This document shows positions 1-11,300 of a stretch of 64,000 nt of DNA, in pieces. Position numbers and translations under genes: made by a program. The DNA comes from Platerodrilus igneus (Eukaryota > Arthropoda > Insecta > Coleoptera > Lycidae), in contig JARFIW010000110.1 in NCBI GenBank assembly GCA_036346225.1, positions 19,222-83,221 on the forward strand. The letters run 5' to 3'. The first letter of the stretch is position 1; every line of letters begins with the position of its first letter. Under the pieces are notes generated by a model. It saw only the letters and a list, made by a program, of their open reading frames with translations. It searched no databases and was not told the origin of the DNA.

Positions 1-2100
1 ATGAGCGGCTTAAATTGTTACTATCCATTTACCACATTTAAGGGCCAACACCAAAGAAAATAGCACACGTACTAAACAGAACTAGTGCAATCTATTGATT
101 ATTACACATACACCCCATACCTGATGTAAGATTTCCCGTTCTTTTGCAAATAAATCACCTAAAACATTTGTTGACAGACAGTCCTGTCACCACTCATACG
201 GTAGCTTGCCTGTATGTACAACTGGCGCTACGTTGCCAGCGTTACTACTTTCAACATATACACTGTATCAACGTTTCCGATTTGCCACCTGGATCAAATC
301 TTAAGAGTTACCTAACAATATTACTTCTTTTATGTTTTCGCTGGCAATTTTAACCATTAATTGTTTAAGTCCCCATGTGTGGCAATTTATGTAGTGCTCG
401 TAATCTATTGCTTGCTCCAGCCTCTAAAAGAACAGTAACTAAATAATTACGAATAAAAATCACTTGGACCCTTTATTGTAAATACAAAAGACATTTCTTG
501 GACAAAATTGACATCATAACGACTTAAACGCAATTTTTAACTAGTCATTGAAATATTGCCATAATAATCGGCTAATCAGCCTTTTTTAACGTCTTTCAAC
601 AGCAAAAGCTCAAACTCGAATCCTCTCCTAAAAACCCACTTGTGCCTACGCAGCTTTCCATAAACTATACCCACCTTTTCCGGTAGGAGGCAGTATTTAA
701 ATTTGATTAACACTTGTCCGCACTACAAACTGAAATTAAATTTAAACTAATTACCTATCGCGTTCGAAATCACTATAAAAATCATTACTGAACAGTAAGT
801 AAAAGCTTTATTATAACTAATTAATTCTAAATTAATTAACTAAGAAGGTTTCTAGAAAATCGTTTCTTATGTACAACTTAAGAAAATATTAACGGATAAC
901 TTGTGCACCAAATAACTTTACTAAATAAAATACACGGACAATTTCAAAACAAAGATGTATTATCTATCGATTACATTAACTAAAGATTCTCATATATGCA
1001 ACCACTGTAAAATTCATAAAAAATTTTGGAGAGTATCTAACCTTCTCCAAATAAATAAATATCATCAACCTTTTGTATAATTAATAATTATGAAATATCT
1101 TTACAGAATCTAGTAACCGAACGATAGCCAAATCGGGCTGTTACATAATCTTAGTCTGGTTCTTCACTAAAGACGCCACTAATTTGGTTAAACCTAAAGT
1201 TTGGCTCTTTAGCTCACTGAAACACACAAGCATTCTAATCGTTCTAGTCATCTACAACTTCTTCAATATGTAGGTTTATTCAGAATGGAATCAAGCTACA
1301 TTGTAATAATATTACTTTTAACGTATGTTCTATCGCTAGACTTATTTCTCTGTACTTTAATTTTACTCGTATCTACTAAAAGTGTAAAAAGCTCTCTTAT
1401 TTATGGGGTAATTGTTGTATGTAACATAAATATCGCCAACCCCACTGTTTTTTACTTCCTTAAAGTAACATGAATACATTATAAAAATTTACCGCCAGAA
1501 TTTTTATGTTTACCCAAAGTAACTTCGGTAATTACCTATACTTGAATCTTTATATTTGGATTTGTAACGCATACTATTCTTTTTGCAGTTTTGACATAAG
1601 TTATTGACCTGATTTACGTTCAACTATGGTACTGTATAAAAATTAACTATGGTTTTGTGGTTTAAGTTGATGACTCGAATTCCTTTTATAGAACTAAAAT
1701 TTATTGAAATTTCATGAAATCATAATTTACGCGGTAAATTCATATTTATGCTGCCTGTTTAAGTTAATTTTTTCCTTTCTTATCTGGTTTCTATCTAAAG
1801 TAACCTGAATGTTACAGCATGCAAGAGTGAATCCATTACATGGAAAAGAAGATTGTGCAAACTGCATCTTTGCTAATCTTAAAAGAAAAAAATTGGACCG
1901 ATATCAAGAATTATCGTAAGAAATATTTAATTAAAATTAAGAAATCGAAACAGTAATCGTCTCAGTTGTTAAAATTATTCTGTTACAGCCACAATGACAA
2001 AAGTGTCAAGCCTCGAAATATGTTCGGGAACGACAAAAATGCTTGATAGGAAAAATGAAATTACTTCAAACTGTGGTACTCAAAGATTTGTAACAAAGGA
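1..2100. other. AT-rich stretch without recognised gene
   Basis: I see no recognisable coding sequence or repeat here. A 62-codon hydrophobic ORF at 1285-1473 has no family resemblance and is probably chance. The last few hundred bases may hold the decayed upstream part of the transposase remnant that follows. Confidence 0.5.
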
Positions 2101-2586
2101 AGAACCAAAGAATAAAAGTTCGGAAAACGGAAATATTATCGGGGGCACCATGTAGAAGGCCAATGGGTGTTTGGTGCTGTTGAACGAGGGTCAGGAAAAG
2201 AGTTTATGGTGCCGGTGGAAACAAGAGGTGCTTTAACATTGATTGGCATCATTCAACGATGGATTCTTCTGGGGACAACGATAATATCCGACTGCTGGAG
2301 GGCGTATGAGCGGCTAGGTAGTAAGGGCTACTATCATTTAAAAGTTAATCATTCCATTGACTTCAAAGATCCCACTACCGACGCTCATACGAACACCATA
2401 GAGGGTCTTTGGAGGCACGTTAAGACATCTCTGCCAGAATATAGCCAGAGGAAGGGGAGTTGTTCTGGATATCTGGCAAACTTCATGTTTGCACGTGCTT
2501 GTAGAGCTGACGGGTTTTCAAGTTTATTTGTTTCCTTGAGGAAATTAAAGATATTACATTTGATGAAACAATCGACGGCGCAATAG
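2101..2586 (+). pseudogene. Merlin-like (ISXO2/IS1595-type) DDE transposase remnant
   Basis: The translated frame matches the ISXO2-like transposase domain of Merlin DNA transposons and bacterial IS1016/IS1595 relatives, which cut and paste DNA with a DDE-type catalytic core. Visible hallmarks are KYYRGHHVEGQWVFGAVER near the start, SDCWRAY around residue 40 from 2167, and the downstream NTIEGLWRHVK block, which carries the terminal acidic residue of the family. An in-frame TAA just before KFGKRKYYRG and the lack of a usable N-terminal half show it is broken. Family assignment is from motif memory; terminal inverted repeats were not identified. Confidence 0.8.
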
Positions 2587-3539
2587 AAGATGAGTCGGAG
2601 GACAAAGGCTAGAATGATAATTTTTTTTGGTGTTATTTCTTGCTAGTTATTACATTTGTTTCACGCTGTTACGTTTGTTTGTGCAATTTCATTATAACTT
2701 TAATATTAGTACATATTAATTCATTATGTATAAATAAATAATATGCAACTTATGCAATCAACTTTACTTTTAATGTTTGATTTACCCATCTTCTCTATTA
2801 CAGACCAAAAAAGTGTTGACCATAGAACAAGAATGGTTATGTTAGGTCAGGTAGGTTAAGGTTATAGGATCATTTATAGTTAAAAAAGCTCGCAAAAAGT
2901 GTCGCAAAAAGTGTTTGCCGCAGAACAAGATTTAAATTATTTAAATTATTTCCTTTTTATGTAGGTAACTCAAACTACATGCAAACTATTAAATTTTAAG
3001 TTTTTTTTACTTGACCACATAGCAATTTGACTCTAAAATCTGTGTAACTGTCAAAATATTCTGCATTTTCTTTTGTTTATTTGCAAATTAACAAGAATTA
3101 GGAAAAGATTTCATATTCAATAAATAATATTGATCACCCTGCATGCAATAAAAATATACATGGCCTTTAAAAATTATTGCGTACTGAAAAAAAACGCGAG
3201 TGAAAAAGATAATCTAACGTTTTTATTAACAAAATTTTAGCAACAATTACTCATTGCCTCCGAAAACTGACTTCAAATTCGTCATTTTCAGCCCAAAATG
3301 CACCATTCTTGAAAATTTAAAAAAAAACAGCAGCTGCGCGCTTTAAGTATATTTGTTCCGAAAAGAATCTCTTAACTGATACAATAATAATATAAACCGA
3401 TAACTCGACTGATCTATTTTATTAACTTTTTGTATATCTACTGGCACATTTATTCCGTAACCACAGATACTCTGCTAGGCACACTATTGATGTAGACAAG
3501 GTCAAGATGCATACATAACACACCTCCCCACTAGACGTA
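2587..3539. other. Non-coding AT-rich spacer
   Basis: No gene is visible. A short GTTAGGTCAGGTAGGTTAAGG stretch near 2840 resembles low-complexity sequence common in insect genomes. The 3' end of the Merlin-like element should lie here, but its boundary was not resolved. Confidence 0.4.
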
Positions 3540-4915
3540 ATCCTCCAACCAACACGATTTCTGTCGAACTCTTGTGGAACGTCGAGCAGGTTTCGGACTT
3601 GTAGTGTTGTCTACTTGAGGCTTAATTTCAGTGACGTTGTCATTGTCAGTTTGTGTAACATCATCACAATTAATCTCGGATTGATTGCTTAACATAACGT
3701 TGTCATGATATCGCCCATCTCTGTTAACATCACGTTTGAACGAAACACTGAAGTTTGAACCAATATCCGAAATCCAGTCACCACCGGATGGTGGGTCAAG
3801 TGGTACCCCTTCTATCGGATTCTGTCTAGATTCCTCACAGATACCCGACGCTGCGGGGTGCTTCGAGTTTTAAGTTGATGCACGTTGATTTCGTAATTGA
3901 AGTTACTATTGCAGGTATCCACCTGGACGAGCACTAATTTTGCGCATAAACTAGTTTGTCAGATTTAAAAGTACGTAATTTCTTTGAATTCCGTGCATCA
4001 TCCAACTTTTCCTCCCTCTTAAGTTGGATTTCCACCGACAAATTCGGATGAAGATTAGCCGAAGAAGTTTTCAATTTCCGTTCTATAAGTATTTCAGCAG
4101 GGCTTAATGAATTAGTACTGTTGGGGGTGATATGCTGATGTAATAATTTAGCCAGTTTCAATTGCCAATTTCCAGTTGTCTCCTTTTCCAGGAAGTCTTT
4201 TGTAGTTTGGATCATTTTTCCGCCATTCCATTACTCCGAGGATGATATGGAGAGACTGTTTCAAGACGAATGCCATTATTTCGACCAAATTCTTTGAACT
4301 TAAAACCAATGAAAGCAGTTCCATTATCCGAGATTAACATGTCGGGAATACCATGTGACGCAAATAATAGGCGAGGGGTTATAGATCACAACGTTGATAG
4401 CAGCAGGAGCTACAATTTTCACTTCTAACTATTTTAAAAACGAATCCACTACTATATAAAAAAATACCTTTCTTTGATGAGGACCTGAAAAATCCATATG
4501 CAACTGCGAACCAAGGTTTCTTTGTGGATTCCCGAGGAAATATAGGTGCGGCTGCTGGAGAGCATTCATTTTCCTGACAAGTGACACAAATTTTTACCCC
4601 TTTCTCAATGTTGTTATCATTTCCAGGCCACCATACATAACTCCTCGCTAAAAACTTCATCTTTACAGTACCAGAATGACAACTATGCAAAGTCGATAAT
4701 ATTTTCATTGTAACCCTTCCGGGTATCACAACTCGACATTCACGAAGTAAGCAGTTCTTATATGCGGATAATCTGTAACGACATTTATAATATGGAACAA
4801 ACGCTTCTTCTAGTTTGTAATTAGGCCAAGCCCTAAGAACCCAATTATTAACCCTTGAAATTATAGGACCTTTTGCCGATAGTGTTGCTATTTCCTTCGC
4901 ATCCAAATTCCACAG
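3540..4915 (-). pseudogene. Gypsy-type retrotransposon integrase remnant
   Basis: Reading the minus strand from about 4906, the protein shows an integrase zinc-binding region (histidines, then CVTCQENEC near residue 108) preceded by the YVWWPG signature typical of Ty3/gypsy integrases. Below 4379 the frame breaks but the core continues in pieces: a SDNGTAF-like block near 4330, SPYHPRSNG near 4260, and the downstream arm at 4215-3934. Multiple stops and shifts separate the blocks, so no functional product is expected. Protease, RT and RNase H are absent and no LTR was found, so this is a 3' pol fragment. Confidence 0.8.
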
Positions 4916-4992
4916 ATTCTAATAATAGTACTTCCTGCAGGGCAGGAGTATCAACATCAGCGACTTATAATGGAAGTCTATTTAACCCATCA

Positions 4993-5294
4993 TTGCATGT
5001 GATTTTCCAATGCTCCACCCAAAGGTACTACATTGGCCAGGAAGCAAGTTTTTTTTTACCTGAAAAATTTGGAATTTTGCCGAACCCTTGCTGTTCCAAG
5101 CAAGGTAGGGATCTTTAACGTGCGTCACAACACTCACATACGGGACCTCCATTTTACCTCTCATCCGAACGAGGGTGTATTTTTGTGAAAAATGTTCGCC
5201 TAACATTTTTCAAGCGGACCGTGTCGGGATTCGAACCCGGGACCTTGGGCGTAGTAATCGCACACATACCAACTACGCCACGGAGCCGTGTTAC
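4993..5294 (-). mobile_element. tRNA-derived SINE with target-site duplication
   Basis: A retroposon of about 300 bp on the minus strand. Its head (5290 down to about 5217) is tRNA-like, with a box A-like TGGCGTAGTTGGT and an exact box B GGTTCGAATCC. The body follows (TTAAAGATCCCT near 5110) and the tail is non-poly(A). An exact 11-bp direct repeat, TTAACCCATCA, flanks it at 4982-4992 and 5295-5305, as expected for target-primed insertion. Such SINEs depend on a partner LINE for reverse transcriptase. The body is degenerate enough that no SINE family name is offered. Confidence 0.85.
5227..5280 (-). promoter_or_regulatory. Internal RNA polymerase III promoter of the SINE (box A and box B)
   Basis: On the minus strand, box A lies at 5280-5268 and box B (GGTTCGAATCC) at 5237-5227. 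Spacing and sequence fit a type 2 polymerase III promoter inherited from a tRNA gene. It is not annotated as a tRNA gene because the cloverleaf runs straight into SINE body sequence. Confidence 0.75.
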
Positions 5295-5504
5295 TTAACC
5301 CATCAGTAGTTAAGTGAGGCCGGTCTGACTTCAAAACGGTGCATGCGTGTTTTTCAATGTAACATACACGTGCACCGTTTTGAAGCCAGACCGGTCTTAT
5401 ATACTTTCAATGTAAAATACGTGTGGACACGTTTTGAAGTCAGACCGGCTTTATATTACTTGCAATGGAACATACGTGTGTGACTTCAAAACACACGTAT
5501 GCTA

Positions 5505-6120
5505 TGTTGAAAAATGTAAGTGCGTGCAGAGAAAATGTGGAGCTGTTTTGAATTCGGTTTTCTAGCGAGAAGTTATAAAGTAGGTCAGATGCAAGATATC
5601 GCATTCAAGTCAATTGTGTTTAATGAAAGTGGATTCTGATTTATGTTTTTTACTTTGGTTTAGAGGCTGCCAATACACATGGGCCGGTTTGACTTCAAAA
5701 CGTGTCTACACGTATGGTACGTTGAAAAATGTAGGTGCATGCAAAAATGTGGAGATGCTTTGAATTCGGTTCTCTAGCGAGAAGTTATAAAGTAGGTCAG
5801 ATTCATAATATCACATCTAAGTCAATTGTATAAAGAATGCTGTATTTAATTAAAGTGGATTCTGATTTATGTTTTTACTTTTGTTTAGAGGCTGCAATTA
5901 CACATAGGCCGGTTTGACTTCAAAACGTGTCCACACGTATGCTACATTGAAAAAATGTAGATGCGTGCAGAAAAATGTGGAGCTGTTTTGAATTCTAGCG
6001 AGAAGTTATAAAGTAGGTCAGATGCAAAATATGCTAAGGCCGGTTTGAATTCAAAGTGCAACCACTCTGCAAATACACATAAGCCGGTTTCGATTCAAAA
6101 GGTGTTCACTCTTGTGATAG
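5505..6120. repeat. Tandem repeats of about 225 bp in the outer Polinton terminal region
   Basis: At least three imperfect units follow one another. Each contains GGCCGGTTTGACTTCAAAAC, a TCTAGCGAGAAGTTATAAAG block, AAGTGGATTCTGATTTATG and a TTTAGAGGCTGC block. Relatives of the same units occur in both inner terminal repeats (6600-6850 and 31070-31560). Confidence 0.8.
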
Positions 6121-6241
6121 ATTGAAAAGTAGGTTAGCAAAGTACGTAGATGGTGGTAATCTGCTATATAAGGAGATTGCTCCCAATGTTAATTTAATTA
6201 GTCGAAATTTACTGCATATTTACATACCTACATATACAAAC

Positions 6242-6367
6242 ATGTATATAATTGATATTCAGGGATTTAAATACAAGAAAAACGAGTTTGTGTGCAAAGA
6301 AATTGCGGTTCTGGACTTGTTGGAAGGTGTTGTTTGGTATCAAATTTTTAACTGCCAATACAGTCTA
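6242..6367 (+). pseudogene. 5' part of the outer copy of the small terminal Polinton gene
   Basis: Starting at the ATG at 6242 this fragment encodes MYIIDIQGFKYKKNEFVCKE and following residues, nearly identical to the first part of the minus-strand gene at 30413-30913. It is cut after about 42 codons by the target duplication and start of the inner Polinton. Its continuation lies at 31735-32110. Confidence 0.85.
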
Positions 6368-6926
6368 AGTAGAGGGGTAGGGCCGGTCCTAATTCAAAAC
6401 GTGTTCAGACGTATTTTCCATATGTAAAATACACGTGCACCGTTTTGAATTAGGATCGGCTTTATATAATTTCAATTTAAAATAGTTGTGAAAACATTTC
6501 AATGTAAAATAGTTGTGAAAACATGAATTCTTATATACTTTCAATGTAAAATACTTGTGGGCACGTTTTGAATTAGGATCGGCTTTATATTACTTTCAAT
6601 GGAACATACATACTTCAAAACACACGTATGTTGAAAAATGTAAGTGCAGAGAAAATGTGTGTAGATGTTTTGAATTTGGTTTTCTAGCGAGAAGTTATAA
6701 AGTATGACAGATGCAAAATATCGCATTCAAGTCAATTGTGTTTAATTAAAGTGGATTCTGATTTATGTTTTTTATTTATGTTTAGAGGCTGCAAATACAC
6801 ATGGGCCGGTTTCAATTGAAAATGTGTTCACTCTTGTGATAGATTGAAAAGTGGGTTGGCAAAGTACGCAGATGGTGGTAATCTGCTATATAAGGAGATT
6901 GCTCCTAATATTAATTTAATTAGTCA
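6368..6926 (+). repeat. Left terminal inverted repeat of the inner Polinton
   Basis: This 559-bp region matches the reverse complement of 31734-30944. Homology ends at the TAATTTAATTAGTC block, just before the first gene. It contains one main repeat unit, fewer than the right copy. Confidence 0.85.
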
Positions 6927-6938
6927 AAGAAAAGCAAT

Positions 6939-7247
6939 ATGGATTTTAATACTCTTAATAAAACCATATATCGCAAACCTTATGTAAATTCAAAAGATCT
7001 TGTAGTGAATAAGAGGTTTGAAGTTTTAAAAGTGGAAACAATCAAGACAAAATATGGAGAAAGGGTATTAGTGGAAATAGAAGAGTTCAAGAGTATATTG
7101 CCATTGAGATATTTTGAATACCTTCTTGCACATGGAGTGAAACAATTAAATGAAGGTATTGGCTCGAACAAACACGTATACATAACTAGTAAGGGATCAA
7201 TTGGTCTAACTGTCAAGAATTTTCAGAATAATATGTCACTAATCTAA
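6939..7247 (+). CDS. Small Polinton ORF, OB-like candidate single-strand DNA-binding protein
   Basis: An intact 102-codon frame starting with ATG 13 bp inside the left terminal repeat. It has short alternating charged and hydrophobic beta-like segments, with FEVLKVETIKTKYGERVLVE (residues 28-47) its most characteristic block. Comparable small proteins with an 'xxYG..I/V.V' block occur near one end of many insect Polintons. I infer an OB-fold nucleic-acid-binding role in replication, but there is no catalytic motif to prove it. It is one of the few undamaged frames in the element. Confidence 0.55.
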   Translation: MDFNTLNKTIYRKPYVNSKDLVVNKRFEVLKVETIKTKYGERVLVEIEEFKSILPLRYFEYLLAHGVKQLNEGIGSNKHVYITSKGSIGLTVKNFQNNMSLI

Positions 7248-7472
7248 GAAATTAGTTTATTATTATAATAATATACATCTTGTTCTTTACTGTTTAAATT
7301 ATTATAACACATCTAAGTCGATTGTATAAAGAATGATGTATTTAATTAAAGTTGGTTCTGATTTATGTGCGTTTTACTTTGAGTTTACTACCTTGTTTAG
7401 AGAAAGTCTTGTTTCAAAAGAGAAACTTTTATAAAATACTTTTTTATTTTACAAATTGTTGAATATTTTGAT

Positions 7473-8091
7473 CTAACTATTTATAAATGAAAAAGTATTT
7501 ATTAACTCCCGTTCTTGAAGTATCTGCTGCTCCCTCGCAGCTAGTTCCTCTCTTTTTTGCTTTATTATTTCTAGCTCCAAATCTATACGACGCAGTAGCT
7601 TCTTTCCACGCTTTTTAAATGCGTTAAGCAACTCTACTGTGTCATCTTCGTAGGATTTGTCATCTTCACAGCAAACAGCCATATTAAATTCTGTACATAA
7701 CTTTTTCATAGCCAACATGTTTTTGCCTGATCTGTGAGCATAACATAAAAGATTACTGTAGGTTCACCCTTTCTTTTGTATACTACCTGATGTTTCTGAG
7801 AGGATCAGAGTGTGTCAACGATCCGACGATAGCCTCAGAATTTCCAGAATGGTTTTTTGATCTAATGTAACTTATAAATTAGTAGTGTTTTAAAAAACAT
7901 GTATAAATGTAAAAAAGCACTTACCGTGATATATCTATTACGTCACTATCAAAAATTGCAGCAGTGTCGAGTTGAGGCGAAGAAGAACCAAAAACTTCTT
8001 TAGTCAAGTCTTCGTCATAATGTAATATAATTTGCTCTAGAACTTTTACGTTGGTACTATTACCATTTTTGATTGATGATAAGTTACTCAT
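7473..8091 (-). CDS. Candidate three-exon gene of unknown function inside the Polinton
   Basis: On the minus strand, ATG at 8091-8089 opens exon 1 (8091-7925), followed by a perfect donor GTAAGT, a 63-nt intron, exon 2 (7861-7787, acceptor TTAG), donor GTAGTA, a 55-nt intron, and exon 3 (7731-7473, acceptor CACAG) ending in TAG. Both introns are phase 2 and the reading frame is kept across both, giving 166 residues. Exon 1 is acidic; exon 3 ends in a long charged helix rich in K, R, E and Q, a likely coiled coil. I recognise no family. It could be a captured host gene or a normal spliced Polinton gene; the splicing is inferred. Confidence 0.6.
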
Positions 8092-8302
8092 TTTTAAAAG
8101 TTGCTAGTAATAGTAACTAATAATTATACAAGAGATCTGATTGAATACTGTTGGTAAAATCTACGTGAAGTATTTATATTAAATAATAAACTGACCTGTT
8201 AGAAAAAATTAAAAATTTGCATCGTTTTCTGAAAAAATTCAGCTCTGTAATCTATTCTAATGAACAAAACAGTATGTAAGCGAATATAACTATACTTCAG
8301 CA

Positions 8303-11300
8303 TCATCATCATCATCATTTTGTTTTCGACCTTACTTAAGGTCGGTTTGACGCAGCTCTAACTTCTTTTCTAATATGTGCTAATCTAAAAAGCTTTACAT
8401 ATCCTTCACAACCTAAATTTCTAATAATTTGACTAATATAGTTTGGTCTAGGTCTTCCTATATCCTTCTATCTTTTTCCTATCCAGCTGACTCTACATAG
8501 ATATTAGCAACCTGATGGTTGTTAAAGAAATCTAACATGTTTACATGATTACCATTTATAAGGAAATGAAAAATAACCTGGTTATCCGCTTCAAAAAGGA
8601 AAAGTGTTAAATTATATGTTATGGTAAGGCTTAAGCAACGAATCGCTGCCAACATGCCAGACCGTTACCTAATTGTGAGTTATGTCATGGTGACGTTTCT
8701 TAAATTATATGTTATGGTAAGGCTTAAGCAACGAATCGCTACCAACATGCCAGACCGCTAACTAATTGTGAGTTATGTCCTGGTGACATTTAGTTAACTG
8801 ATTTTTATTATTTTTTTTTTTGTTTTCGAATTTACTTAAAGTCGGTTTGACGCAGCTCTAAATTCTTTTCTATTCTGAGCTAGTCTAAAAAGGTCTACAT
8901 ACCCTTCACAACCTAAATCTCTAATAATTTGACTAATATAGCTTTGTCTAGGCCTTCCTACTTTATTTTTATTTGGTAGTCTATAATCTAAGACTTTACT
9001 AAATAGTCCCTCATGTCTTAACTGGTGCCCTATCATTCTATCTCTCCTGACCTTCAATTGTTTCCACATACAGGGATCCTCACCTATCCTTCTATAAACT
9101 TCCTCGTTTGTTACTCTATCTGTCCAACTAATATTTAACATTCTCCTATAACACCAAGTTTCAAAAGCTTCTATCTTTTTTTTATCTACTTCTTTAATTG
9201 TCCAAGTCTCACTACCATATAGTAGAACGCTCCATACGTATGACTTTAAGAAACTTTTTCTATTATCTAAACTAATACTATTAGCTATTAGTAAGTTTTT
9301 CTTTTTAAAAACATTTTCTAGCTTGAGCTATTCTAGCTACTATATCCCTTCTGCTACGTCCATCCTTTGTAATTATACTACCTAAATAGCAAAATTCATC
9401 TACCTCCTCTAACTCGGTATTACCTATTTTAATTTTGGTTTAGAACTAGGTTGTAACTCACTTGTCATTATCTTTGTCTTTACTGAGTTAATTCTCATAC
9501 TATAGTTACTCCGTAGTATCTCATCTAAAATATTTAAAAACTCTCCTAACTCTTTTCTAGACTCTGCTATAATGGCTATATCATCTGCAAAACGTAACAT
9601 GTCTATTTTCTGTCCCTGTACACTAATACCTATCTCTTTCTCTCTCTGGCTAAGTTTAAAGCTTCCTCAATATAAACATTAAAATCAAGGAAACAGTATA
9701 CAACCCTGCCTAACACCATTTCTAATCTTAGCTTCCTTATCTATTTCATCAAATCTAATTACTACGCTTTGGTTTTTATATAGACTGTAAATAATTTTCT
9801 ATCCCTATGAGAGATTCCTATTTTTGCAAAACCCTGAACATAACAATCCAATTAACCCTATCAAATGCTTTTCTAAATCTACAAACGCGAAATGAGTCTT
9901 TATTTTTTGTAACCTTTTTCGATAATTACCCTAATCATTAGTATCGGTTCTCTAGTCCCTCTGTCTTTACGAAAACCATATTGGTCTTCGCCTAAATAAT
10001 TCTCAGTCAAAGCTTCTACTCTATTTTTAATTATTATTGTTAGTACTTTTGGAAGCATGAGAAGTTAAACTAACCGTTCTAAAATTCTCACACCTATCAG
10101 CTCCTGACTTTTTTGGGATTGGGATAATAATATTTTTTTCGAAATCTATCGGAACCTCACCTGTGTCATATATTACATTTACTAGTTCATATAATCTGTC
10201 TAAAGTTTTCTGACTTGCATATTTTATTAATTCTGCGGGAATATCGTCTATCCCTGGCGCTTTATTTAATTTAAGATTCCGAACAGCTCTATCAAATTCC
10301 TCTCTTAATATTGAGAACCCTATTTCTACATCCTCGTCTTGGTCGTTCTCTAACTCGTCCATATCGTCTCCCTTATATAAATCTTCTAAATATCTTTTCC
10401 ATCTATCAGCTACCTCAACTTTATTTATTAGAAGCTCATTATTCTCGTCTCTAATACCATTATATTTTTTCCTATCTTCCCAAAAACTTTTAACTGCCCT
10501 GTAAGCCCTGTCTGTCTTACCTACTCTCAAACCATCTTGTATTCCCTTACAATTCTCCTCCATCCATTTATTTCTAGCTTTTCTACACTCATGTACTATC
10601 TTATTTCTAACTGTATTATATTTTTGCTTACTTTCACTATCCACTTCTCTGAAAGGTTTAAGCTTTCTTCTATTCTCTATTAAATCTAATATCTCTTTTG
10701 TTACCCACGGTTTTCTAGCTTCTACTTTTTTCTTACCTATAGTCTGTATTGCTGTATCATGTACAGTCAGTTTTATTTCTTTCCATCTATTTTCTACGTT
10801 CCCTCCTACAGCTATCTCTTTGCTCTTATTATCTAATACTTGTTTATATTCCTCTTTTACCCTACTATCATTAAGCTTACCTAGATCCCATCCCTCTCTT
10901 TTAACCTTTCTCAATTTTTTGAATTTTAGTTTACACTTCATTTTAACTAAGTTATGATCGCTATCTATGTCAGCCCCTGGATAACTACGACAGTTTTTAA
11001 CTTGGTTTCTAAATCTTTGTTTAACTAAAATATAATCTATTTGGTATCTAGCCCTATCACCTGGGGCTTTCCAGGTATATCTTCTCCTAACATGTTCGAA
11101 TAGGGTGTTTACAGTTACTAATCTATGTTCCTGGCAAAACTCAACTAATCTTTCTCCTCTATCATTTCGTCTGCCATACCCAAATTTTCCTACCATTTTT
11201 CCCTCACTACCTTCTCCCACTGGCGCATTAAAATCGCCCATAAGTATTAAATTCTCATCTCCTTTTACTTTTCTTACTATACTATTTATATCCTCGTATA

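Larger units (their letters stand above)
5305..6367 (+). mobile_element. Left terminus of an outer, interrupted Polinton
   Basis: The sequence begins AGTAGTTAAGTGAGGCCGG, aligning base for base in length with the terminus of the inner Polinton (AGTAGAGGGGTAGGGCCGG). It continues as a long terminal repeat zone of tandem units and then enters the start of a small conserved Polinton gene at 6242. That gene is cut at 6367 by the inner Polinton and resumes at 31735. The outer element therefore faces opposite to the inner one. Its right terminus was not found in the window. Confidence 0.8.

Noticed and set aside
1285..1473. Small membrane protein candidate
   Set aside because: A hydrophobic reading is expected by chance in AT-rich sequence; there is no supporting context or homologue I recognise.
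5217..5290. Functional tRNA gene on the minus strand
   Set aside because: Boxes A and B are good, but the sequence continues into a SINE body and is flanked by a target duplication, so it is a SINE head.
5505..6120. CRISPR-like array
   Set aside because: The units are about 225 bp, imperfect and without short spacers; they are tandem repeats of a Polinton terminus in a eukaryotic genome.
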